From VGSZ01 sp044349155 (GTDB lineage: Bacteria; Myxococcota; UBA727; VGSZ01): 6,383 bases of DNA. The notes under the pieces were generated by a model. It saw only the letters and a list, made by a program, of their open reading frames with translations. It was not told the origin of the DNA and did not search any database. A program made the translations under genes and the position numbers. The stretch spans positions 1 to 6,383 of the forward strand of contig JBIKRQ010000362.1 in NCBI GenBank assembly GCA_044349155.1, given 5' to 3'. Shown piece after piece: positions 1-5,555 of the stretch (positions are counted from its first letter, which is position 1; every line of letters begins with the position of its first letter).

Positions 1-634
1 CGGGGCCCAGGTCGAAGGTGCCCGTCTCAAACGCGATCATGCGGAACAGCGCCTTCAGCGGCCCCAGCTCGTCGTTGTCGTCGAGGATGGCGTAGAAGAT
101 GCGGCCGCCTTTGAGGTAGACGCGGCCTTCGTGCTCGTCGTTTTTGACGGCCAACACGCCCGTCTTCTTGTTCGTCGACAGCAGCGTGAGGATGTCGGGC
201 AGCGGCAGCTCGGCGATGTCGCCCGAGGTGACATCACCCTTGTGGGCCTGACGGCGGCCGATGGCGTCGAGCTCGGCGTTGAGCTCTTCGCGCGTGGCGC
301 CCACGTTGCCCGACAGCGCGTCGGCCGCGGCGATGAGCTTCAAGATGCTGGTGCCGATGAGGACGCGGTCGCCCTCTTTCAGGCGCGCGCGCTTGATCTT
401 CTCGCCGTTGACGAAGGTGCCGTTGGTGCTGCCCAGGTCCTGGATGACGATCTTGCCCTGCTGGGTCGTGATCTTCGCGTGCTTGCGCGAGACCATGTCT
501 TCCACGAGGACAATGTCGAGCTCGCCCCCACGGCCGATGACGATCTCGCGCTCGGTGGCCAGCGGGTATTCGCCGCCCTGGTATTTGCCGGAGATGAAGC
601 GCAGGGCGAAGCCACTGCTCGGTTCGTCGCTCAC
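1..634 (-). CDS. FHA domain protein with DUF4388 (PATAN-like) domain, 3'-truncated by the window edge
   Basis: A cytoplasmic signalling or adaptor protein; 211 residues are visible and the C-terminus lies outside the window. Residues about 10-100 form a forkhead-associated domain: IGRGGELDIVL (33-43), the SRKH motif (49-52) and GSTNGTFVNG (68-77) hold the Gly-Arg, Ser/His and Asn residues that bind phosphothreonine peptides in this family. A linker (about 103-136) leads to a DUF4388-type domain (from about 137), seen as GDIAELPLPDILTLL and GRVYLKGGRIFYA. This pairing is common in Myxococcota regulatory proteins near Ser/Thr kinases. The start is GTG at 634, chosen because AAAGGA lies 7 nt upstream and the FHA strand pattern begins about 10 residues later; no in-frame ATG lies close by. 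No signal peptide or membrane segment is visible. The partner kinase or phosphoprotein cannot be read from this window. The family call is secure; the biological role is unknown. Confidence 0.93.
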   Translation of the reverse strand, partial: MSDEPSSGFALRFISGKYQGGEYPLATEREIVIGRGGELDIVLVEDMVSRKHAKITTQQGKIVIQDLGSTNGTFVNGEKIKRARLKEGDRVLIGTSILKLIAAADALSGNVGATREELNAELDAIGRRQAHKGDVTSGDIAELPLPDILTLLSTNKKTGVLAVKNDEHEGRVYLKGGRIFYAILDDNDELGPLKALFRMIAFETGTFDLGP

Positions 635-641
635 GACAGGG

Positions 642-647
642 TCCTTT
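642..647 (-). promoter_or_regulatory. Ribosome binding site fixing the GTG start of the FHA gene
   Basis: The minus strand reads AAAGGA, 7 nt before GTG at 634. It supports the non-ATG start; the nearby ATG triplets at 662 and 677 are out of frame. Confidence 0.6.
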
Positions 648-672
648 CGGTCCGAGCTCTCATGCCCCTCAC

Positions 673-702
673 TCCATACGGCCGCTGCGGTGTGTGATTC
701 AA
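673..702 (-). promoter_or_regulatory. Possible sigma-70-like promoter for the FHA gene
   Basis: On the minus strand TTGAAT (702-697) is followed after 18 nt by TATGGA (678-673). This would start transcription near 666 and give a leader of about 30 nt. The -10 box matches the consensus at only three positions, so this is a weak candidate picked by position. Confidence 0.25.
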
Positions 703-845
703 GTCTCTGGCCACCAGCTGCAGGTCGTGTCGCAGCCTGTAGCACACCACTCGTCGGAACTACTACCCGCGTTGCGGTGCTCGACGGCGAGGCACCGCGG
801 CACAATGCGCCACGCCGACCGCACCCCGCGGCTCACAAACGACGA

Positions 846-877
846 CGGCCCGGCCAACGCGTGCGCTGACCGGGCCG
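846..877 (-). terminator. Hairpin downstream of ald, possible terminator
   Basis: A perfect 8-bp GC stem (CGGCCCGG at 846-853, CCGGGCCG at 870-877) with a 16-nt loop lies 19 nt past the ald stop codon. Downstream on the minus strand the sequence is TCGTCGTTTGTG, which is only mildly T-rich. It therefore resembles an intrinsic terminator without a strong U tract; it could instead mark an mRNA 3' end or act with Rho. Confidence 0.5.
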
Positions 878-896
878 CAGCTGTCGTGATCGCGGT

Positions 897-2006
897 TCAG
901 AGCACCGAGTCGACGGCGACGTACGGCAGGTTGTGGGCCTCGGCGACCGCCTGGTACGTGACGTGGCCCTTGTGCGTGTTGACGCCCTTGGCGAGCGGGG
1001 CCGACGACTTCACCGCCTCGACGAGGCCCTTGTTCGCCAGCATGCGCAGGTAGGGGAACGTGGCGTGGTTGAGCGCGAAGGTCGACGTGCGCGGCACAGC
1101 GCCCGGCATGTTGGCCACGCCGTAGTGCACCACACCGTCGACGACGAAGGTGGGGTTGTCGTGGGTGGTGATCTTCATGGTTTCGACACAGCCACCCTGG
1201 TCGACGGCGACGTCGACGATGACCGAGCCGGGCTCCATGGTCTTCAACAGGTCACGCGTGACGAGGCGCGGCGCACGGGCACCGGCGACGAGGACGGCGC
1301 CGATGACGAGGTCGGCGGTCTTGACCTGCTCGGCGATCGCCTGCTTCGTGGAGTAGAGCGTTTGCGCGCGCTCCATGAAGATGTCTTCGAGGTACTCGAG
1401 GCGCTCGAGGCTGCTGTCGACGATGGTGACGTCGGCACCCATGCCCACCGCGACCTTCGCCGCGTTCACACCGACGACACCGCCGCCGATGACGACGACC
1501 TTTGCGCGCGGCACGCCCGGCACGCCGCCGAGGAGGATGCCCTTGCCGCCGTGCTCCTTCTCGAGGCACCACGCGCCCACCTGCACGCTCATCTTGCCGG
1601 CGACCTCAGACATTGGCTTGAGCAGCGGCAGCGTGTTGCCGACCTGGATGGTCTCGTAGGCGATACCCGTGACCTTGTTGTCGACGAGGACCTTCGTGAG
1701 CTCGGGCTCGGGCGCGAGGTGCAGGTACGTGTAGAGGATCTGGCCCGGACGCATGAGGCCGAACTCGGGCGACAGCGGCTCTTTCACCTTGCAGATGATC
1801 TCGGCAGCGCCCCACACGTCGGCGGCGGTGGCGACGATCTCGGCACCCGCGGCGCGGTAGGCGTCGTCGGTAATGCCCGAGCCGAGGCCGGCACCCGCCT
1901 GCACGAGGACCTTGTGGCCAGAGGTGGTCAGCTCGAACACAGACGCCGGGATGATGCCGACGCGGTTTTCACGGGTCTTGATCTCGGTGGGGCAGCCAAT
2001 GATCAC
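897..2006 (-). CDS. ald: Alanine dehydrogenase
   Basis: A cytoplasmic NAD-dependent enzyme that reversibly deaminates L-alanine to pyruvate and ammonia, linking alanine use to central carbon and nitrogen metabolism; family members are usually hexamers. At 369 residues it has full family length (about 370). It opens MIIGCPTEIKTRENRVG, the family N-terminus, with substrate-binding Arg15. Lys75 (KVKEP, 73-77) and His96 (YLHLA) occupy the catalytic positions known from the Mycobacterium tuberculosis enzyme. The Rossmann motif GGGVVG spans 174-179, and Asp197 at the end of the second beta strand fits NAD rather than NADP. VDVAVDQGG supplies the conserved Asp (269). The start is GTG at 2006 with GAGGAG 6 nt upstream. 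No AldR/Lrp regulator gene lies nearby. It follows the permease unit on the same strand after a 115-nt gap, so it may have its own promoter. The frame is intact and the identification is very secure. Confidence 0.97.
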   Translation of the reverse strand: MIIGCPTEIKTRENRVGIIPASVFELTTSGHKVLVQAGAGLGSGITDDAYRAAGAEIVATAADVWGAAEIICKVKEPLSPEFGLMRPGQILYTYLHLAPEPELTKVLVDNKVTGIAYETIQVGNTLPLLKPMSEVAGKMSVQVGAWCLEKEHGGKGILLGGVPGVPRAKVVVIGGGVVGVNAAKVAVGMGADVTIVDSSLERLEYLEDIFMERAQTLYSTKQAIAEQVKTADLVIGAVLVAGARAPRLVTRDLLKTMEPGSVIVDVAVDQGGCVETMKITTHDNPTFVVDGVVHYGVANMPGAVPRTSTFALNHATFPYLRMLANKGLVEAVKSSAPLAKGVNTHKGHVTYQAVAEAHNLPYVAVDSVL

Positions 2007-2012
2007 AACGAA

Positions 2013-2039
2013 CTCCTCGGATGACGGGTGAAAGACCCG
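2013..2039 (-). promoter_or_regulatory. ald leader: ribosome binding site and adjacent small hairpin
   Basis: The strong Shine-Dalgarno GAGGAG (2018-2013) sits 6 nt before the GTG start. Six nt upstream of it lies a perfect 5-bp inverted repeat, CGGGT / ACCCG, with a 5-nt loop (2025-2039). The hairpin is small and could be chance. Further upstream (about 2041-2061) the minus strand carries GCGAG twice, 18 nt apart. Confidence 0.35.
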
Positions 2040-2121
2040 ACTCGCTTAGTCAGCGGCTCGCAAAGTTCCAAGCGACGTTTCGCGCGCTTTTTGATGGTTT
2101 TCTCGTCGTGACGCGCTGCAT

Positions 2122-2349
2122 TCAACAGGGTGGCGCCTGATCGCTCGGCGGCCCTTCGCGGCGGTTCCACGCTTCGTGGCTGCGACCGATCTGACGCAGC
2201 GCGAGGACGAGCACGACGAGGCCGACGACACCAACGACACCGCCGCCAACACTCACGAACTGGTGTCCGCTTGACCACCCAAGGATGGCGACGACGGTGC
2301 CGACGACGACGACGAGCATCGGCTCGATCAACGATGTTGCGCGCAGCAT
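2122..2349 (-). CDS. Small two-helix membrane protein, unknown function
   Basis: A 75-residue protein I do not recognise. Two hydrophobic segments are clear: residues about 11-25 (MLVVVVGTVVAILGW) and about 31-51, a Gly/Val-rich stretch. A short turn (SSGHQ) separates them and a polar, basic tail (LRQIGRSHEAWNRR and on) follows, so a hairpin with both ends in the cytoplasm is likely. The ATG at 2349 lies 7 nt past the stop of the DppC-type gene, with GAGG about 7 nt upstream, which suggests translational coupling to the permease genes. The N-terminal pattern SLIEP followed by a hydrophobic run recalls the last helix of GspF/PilC secretion proteins, but the similarity is too short to assign. 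It could be an accessory subunit of the transporter or just a co-transcribed membrane protein. Coding potential is supported by spacing, hydrophobic pattern and lack of overlap with better genes. Confidence 0.6.
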   Translation of the reverse strand: MLRATSLIEPMLVVVVGTVVAILGWSSGHQFVSVGGGVVGVVGLVVLVLALRQIGRSHEAWNRREGPPSDQAPPC

Positions 2350-2356
2350 GCAGGCC

Positions 2357-3208
2357 TCAGCGATCCAGGCGATCGCGCACGCCGTCGCCGACGACCTGCA
2401 CGCACAACACCGTCAGCAAGATGCACAGGCCGGGGGCGAGGGCGGAGGGCGGATCGGTCTTGAGCACGTCGAGGGCGCTCATGAGCATGTTGCCCCACGA
2501 CGGGGTCGGCGGCTGCACGCCCAGGCCCAGAAAGCTCAACGCGCTTTCGGCGAGGATGTTGCCGCCGACCTCGAGGGTGGCCTGCACGAGGATCGGTGGC
2601 AGACACAGCGGCACCACATGCACGCGCACGATCCGCCACGTCGACGCGCCCAACGCGCGCGCTGCCAACACATGCTCGAGGCTGAGGGCCTGACGCGCCG
2701 ACGCGCGCGCCAAACGCGCCACCGTCATCCACGAAAACACCGACAGCAACAGCACGATGCGGAGCACCGCTGTCGTCGTGGAGGTGCCCTTGCCGATGTC
2801 GAGGGCGGCGGCCACCAACAGCAACGGCAACACCGGCAACGCGAGTAGCGCGTCGGTAAGGCGCATCAAGACAGCGTCAATGATGCCGCCGAAGACGGCG
2901 GCGGTGACGCCGACGATCGTGCCCACCACCGTCGAGCACGCCGCGGCCAACACGCCCACCAACAGGCTGATGCGTGCGCCCTGCAGCAGACGCGCAAACA
3001 GGTCTTGTCCGAGTTCGTTGTGCCCCAGCAGGTGCGGGAAGGCGGCATCGGCGTAGCGGTGGCCAAGGTCGATCGTCGTCGAGGACACGCCCAACACGCG
3101 CTCGATCACGTCGGCGAACACCGCCAGCAGGACCAGCAGGAGCAACACGCCTGCGGCGAGCTTGACCGTGCGCGCGACCTTGCGTGTCGACGTCAGGCTC
3201 GAGGTCAT
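2357..3208 (-). CDS. dppC: Peptide/nickel-type ABC transporter permease, DppC/OppC family
   Basis: One of the two inner-membrane permease subunits of an ABC importer for di- or oligopeptides, or a related substrate such as nickel. Its 283 residues are typical for the family. After TM1 (about 17-31) comes the family signature LGHNELGQDLFARLLQGARISLLVG (61-85), then further helices near 86-105, 121-137, 148-164, 207-224 and 258-275. The EAA loop that contacts the ATPase is at about 178-201, with AARALGAS and a conserved Gly. The C-terminal hallmark ALSFLGLGVQPPTPSWGNML is at 223-242. The ATG at 3208 overlaps the upstream permease stop as ATGA, and GGAGG sits 5 nt upstream. The frame stays open further upstream, but that stretch belongs to the overlapping permease gene. 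The symbol is at family level only: substrate cannot be read from the sequence, and no ATPase or binding-protein gene is present in the window. Confidence 0.93.
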   Translation of the reverse strand: MTSSLTSTRKVARTVKLAAGVLLLLVLLAVFADVIERVLGVSSTTIDLGHRYADAAFPHLLGHNELGQDLFARLLQGARISLLVGVLAAACSTVVGTIVGVTAAVFGGIIDAVLMRLTDALLALPVLPLLLVAAALDIGKGTSTTTAVLRIVLLLSVFSWMTVARLARASARQALSLEHVLAARALGASTWRIVRVHVVPLCLPPILVQATLEVGGNILAESALSFLGLGVQPPTPSWGNMLMSALDVLKTDPPSALAPGLCILLTVLCVQVVGDGVRDRLDR

Positions 3209-4950
3209 GACGGCCTCCGCGTGCGCGGGTCGAGGATGAACACCGCGATGTCGGCGAACAACGACCCCGCCAACACCAGGGCTGCTGAACCGAGGAAGAC
3301 GACGACGGCGACGTAGGAATCGTTTTGCAAAATCGCGTCGTATTGCAGGCGGCCAAGGCCCGGCCAGGCAAACACCGTTTCGGTGAGCAACGCGCCGCCA
3401 AACATCGACGGCAAGCTGAGCCCCACCAACGTGACCAGCGGGACGGCAGCGTTGGGCAACACGTGACGACGCACGATCTGCCACGTCGACGCCCCCTTCA
3501 TGCGCGCGGTGCGCACGTAGTCGCCGCTCGCGGCTGTCTTCACCGCACTGCGCACCTGCCGCACAAACCGGCCCGACCAAAACAGCACGAGGACGGTGAT
3601 GGGCATGATGGCGTGGCGGATGCGGTCGACGACCACAGCGCCCAGGCCTTCGTCTTGAATGCCTGCGGAAAACACGCCGCCCGAGGGCAACACGCGCCAC
3701 TGTTCGGCGAACAGCGTGACCAACAACAACGCGACAAAGAACGCTGGCACCGACGAGGTGACGGCTGCTCCCACGCGCACGACGACGTCGATGGCACCAC
3801 CGCGCCAGCCCGCCCACGTGCCGGCCACCAACGACAACAGCATCGCCAACAGCAACGCGGGTACGGTGAGCACCAACGTGTTGCCGATGCGGCCCATGTG
3901 GATGAGCTGGCCCGTGCACCACAAGGCGGCCTTGTCGACGACGGTGAAGGGGCGATCGGTGGGGGTGCACGTGGCACTGCACGTGTCGGCCTGGCCTGGG
4001 GGGCGTGCGCGATCTGGTCCGTCGTCGCAGGCTTCACCAGCGTCGACGTTGAAGTCACCACACACCGGGCGCGTACCAAACAACAACTCGCGCACCGGGC
4101 GCTTGGTGGCGTGGCTGAAACCAAGGCTGTCGAGGTCGCCGCCCACGACGACGCACAACACACCACAGACGAAGACGTCGGGGTCTTCGATCGGTGTGCC
4201 GCGCGCGATGGAGACGTCGCCATCTTCGGCCACGACGGTTTGGCCGCGCAAACGCGGGATGTCGACGATGGGCGGTGGTTCGGGCAGCGGACGAAGTGCT
4301 GTCGCCGCGGCGATGAGCTGCGCTTCGCTGCGTTGCGCGCGGCCTTCGGTGCCGCCGGCGATCAACAACGCGCTCGGGTCGCCGTCGACGACGACGACGT
4401 CGCCTGTGTTTGCTCCCGGGCTGATGGGTGTGGCCACATATACGGGCACGATCCACGGGGCCTGCTGGCCGTGCACGTCGGTGACGATGACCGCCAACCG
4501 CGTGGCACCCGCCGACACCAATGCCTTGAGGTGACCGTTTTCGTAGCTCGCCGGATGCGCCGCGGTGGCCGTGAGACCAAGCCGCGTGAGCGCGCCCTGC
4601 TCGATCTCGACGTCGACGGCGAACGGACGTGGGGTGCCGAAGTCGGTGACGATGTCTTGCTCGCCCACCACTGCAGGCAATGTGCGCGTTGGCGGGGCCA
4701 TCCGCGCCTCGTGGTAGCCGACGAACCAGCGCCACCAGCGCACCGGGAACGGTTGGTCGAGGCCACGCAGCTTCTTGAGGCGGACGATGTCTTCGCTGCG
4801 CAATTCGGGATTGCTGGCGACGAGGAGGTCGATGGGATCGCCCGGCAGCTTCGACATCATGCCGAACAGCAGAAACGACAACACCAGCAGCAACGCCGCG
4901 CCCTGCAGCACGCGCACCAGCACCAGACGAAGCAGGTCGGCCATCGGCAT
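3205..4950 (-). CDS. dppB: DppB/OppB-family ABC permease with a large cysteine-containing periplasmic insertion
   Basis: The partner permease of the importer, 581 residues against the usual 300-340. The N-terminus is canonical: TM1 at about 12-32, then KLPGDPIDLL (34-43) and LRGLDQPFPVRWWRWF (61-76). Normally a short loop leads to TM2; here about 270 residues intervene before GRIGNTLVLTVPALLLAML (353-371). The remainder is canonical: GTWAGWRGG, SVPAFFVALLL, EAA loop with DYVRTARMKGAS (477-488) and RHVLPN, TETVFAWPGLGRL (523-535) and the terminal LDPRTR. The loop after TM1 is periplasmic in this family, which suits the disulfide-type cysteines C262, C266, C297, C308, C324, C328 and C345. The frame is open throughout, so this is not a chimera made by frameshift. 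The start at 4950 (MPMADLL) is preferred because GAGG lies 5 nt upstream; the ATG at 4944 would have a poorer spacing of 11 nt. It is first in the unit and overlaps the next permease gene by 4 nt. Confidence 0.93.
   Translation of the reverse strand: MPMADLLRLVLVRVLQGAALLLVLSFLLFGMMSKLPGDPIDLLVASNPELRSEDIVRLKKLRGLDQPFPVRWWRWFVGYHEARMAPPTRTLPAVVGEQDIVTDFGTPRPFAVDVEIEQGALTRLGLTATAAHPASYENGHLKALVSAGATRLAVIVTDVHGQQAPWIVPVYVATPISPGANTGDVVVVDGDPSALLIAGGTEGRAQRSEAQLIAAATALRPLPEPPPIVDIPRLRGQTVVAEDGDVSIARGTPIEDPDVFVCGVLCVVVGGDLDSLGFSHATKRPVRELLFGTRPVCGDFNVDAGEACDDGPDRARPPGQADTCSATCTPTDRPFTVVDKAALWCTGQLIHMGRIGNTLVLTVPALLLAMLLSLVAGTWAGWRGGAIDVVVRVGAAVTSSVPAFFVALLLVTLFAEQWRVLPSGGVFSAGIQDEGLGAVVVDRIRHAIMPITVLVLFWSGRFVRQVRSAVKTAASGDYVRTARMKGASTWQIVRRHVLPNAAVPLVTLVGLSLPSMFGGALLTETVFAWPGLGRLQYDAILQNDSYVAVVVFLGSAALVLAGSLFADIAVFILDPRTRRPS
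3961..4065 (-). other. DUF4215-like 'myxococcal cysteine-rich repeat' inside the DppB permease
   Basis: Residues about 296-330 read VCGDFNVDAGEACDDG, then a Pro/Arg-rich spacer, then TCSATCTP. This matches the repeat usually seen as CGDG-x-x-D-x-GE-x-CDDGN ... DGCSxxC in surface and secreted proteins of myxobacteria, with four cysteines (297, 308, 324, 328) in the expected order. Only one copy is present. In the family these repeats are extracytoplasmic and are thought to form disulfides; the first DppB loop is periplasmic, so the location is consistent. Recognition is by eye from the motif. Confidence 0.75.
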
Positions 4951-4955
4951 CGCGG

Positions 4956-4959
4956 CCTC
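4956..4959 (-). promoter_or_regulatory. Ribosome binding site deciding the dppB start
   Basis: GAGG on the minus strand lies 5 nt from ATG at 4950 and 11 nt from ATG at 4944, favouring the first. Confidence 0.5.
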
Positions 4960-4993
4960 GTTAGCAGGACCACGACGCCCACGCGACGTCACG

Positions 4994-5049
4994 CGATCTC
5001 CCGGCGTTGCCACGGCGCACCTGCTACGCTGCGGGCTGACCTGAGATCG
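4994..5049. repeat. Inverted repeat in the divergent dppB/lipoprotein intergenic region
   Basis: CGATCTC (4994-5000) and GAGATCG (5043-5049) form a 7-bp inverted repeat with a 42-nt spacer. It brackets the candidate -10 box of the lipoprotein gene, and the right arm touches its ribosome binding site. It could be a paired operator or chance. Confidence 0.35.
5022..5030 (+). promoter_or_regulatory. Possible extended -10 promoter for the lipoprotein gene
   Basis: TGCTACGCT fits an extended -10 element (TG-n-TACGCT). It would place transcription start near 5037, about 23 nt before the ATG at 5060. No -35 box lies at 16-18 nt; a TTGCCA at 5007-5012 is only 12 nt away. The GGGGGA ribosome binding site is at 5049-5054. 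Confidence 0.4.
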
Positions 5050-5059
5050 GGGGACCTCA

Positions 5060-5512
5060 ATGAAACGTTCGTGGGCCGTGATGGCCGTGCTGTTGACGTC
5101 GAGCGCGTGCGACCTGCTGCTGTTTCCGCAGCCGTACGGTGGGCCGCCGCTGCCCGAGGAGGGACGGCTCGGCTGGGTCAGCACGCGCCTCGACACGCCC
5201 GCGTGCCCGAACGCCACGGTGTTCACCGGGGTGTCGGTGATCTTTGAGAACCTTGGCCCCTGCGAGCAACGCCGCGTCGACCTGTACGCGATGCACGCGA
5301 GCGGCCCATACGAGACCGATTTGAGCCTCGAAGAGAAACCCGCTTTGGGGTTTGTCGCCGAGGCGAGTCTCTTGAGGGTGGGCGGGGAAACTTCCCCGCC
5401 GATCAATTTGTCGGTGGCCTGTTGCCAGATCGCGTGCCGTCGACAGGCAGCACGCCCGTCGTCACGTTCACCGCCGACGAGCTGCTCACCACACGCGGCG
5501 GCACCCGCGTGA
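5060..5512 (+). CDS. Lipoprotein N-terminal fragment as literally encoded
   Basis: The ATG at 5060 follows GGGGGA by 5 nt. As written it encodes 150 residues: signal sequence with Cys17, then GWVSTRLDTPACPNATVF and SVIFENLGPC, giving two further cysteines (49, 68) that could pair in the periplasm. Up to about residue 109 the protein looks natural. After that it turns into a Ser/Pro/Arg/Cys-rich, out-of-frame tail and stops at 5510-5512, which is the mark of the first frameshift. It is divergent from dppB across a 109-nt gap. It is not a typical family-5 solute-binding protein in sequence or length. Confidence 0.6.
   Translation: MKRSWAVMAVLLTSSACDLLLFPQPYGGPPLPEEGRLGWVSTRLDTPACPNATVFTGVSVIFENLGPCEQRRVDLYAMHASGPYETDLSLEEKPALGFVAEASLLRVGGETSPPINLSVACCQIACRRQAARPSSRSPPTSCSPHAAAPA
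5381..5400. repeat. 20-bp near-perfect palindrome at the first frameshift
   Basis: GGCGGGGAA (5381-5389) and TTCCCCGCC (5392-5400) are exact reverse complements around a central AC. The G run in its left arm is the place where one added G restores the reading frame. A hairpin here could favour base loss in vivo or miscalling during sequencing. Confidence 0.8.
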
Positions 5513-5555
5513 CGCACCTCGTGGCCGACGCTCGGGCGACGTCGTCGATTCCCAG

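Noticed and set aside
635..896. Open frames on the plus strand between the FHA gene and ald
   Set aside because: They run through the FHA gene or the ald 3' end in antisense, have no ribosome binding site and no recognisable protein character.
933..2024. A 363-codon plus-strand open frame opposite ald
   Set aside because: Antisense to a textbook alanine dehydrogenase; its Asp/Arg/Val/His-rich composition is that of a mirror frame.
3209..3982. Extension of the dppC frame upstream to 3982
   Set aside because: This part overlaps dppB in another frame and reads as Arg/His-rich noise; MTSSL at 3208 has GGAGG and the ATGA overlap.
5007..5030. TTGCCA with TACGCT as a -35/-10 pair
   Set aside because: The spacer is 12 nt, too short for a sigma-70 promoter; only the extended -10 element was kept.
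3325..5247. A 640-codon plus-strand open frame opposite dppB
   Set aside because: It is antisense to a clear permease gene, is rich in Arg, His, Gln and Asp with no domain, and arises from the GC bias of the coding strand.
5381..5395. Programmed -1 ribosomal frameshifting at GGGGAAAC in the lipoprotein gene
   Set aside because: The bases do not form an X-XXY-YYZ heptamer in the incoming frame, and a second, unrelated -1 shift near 5536 would also be needed.
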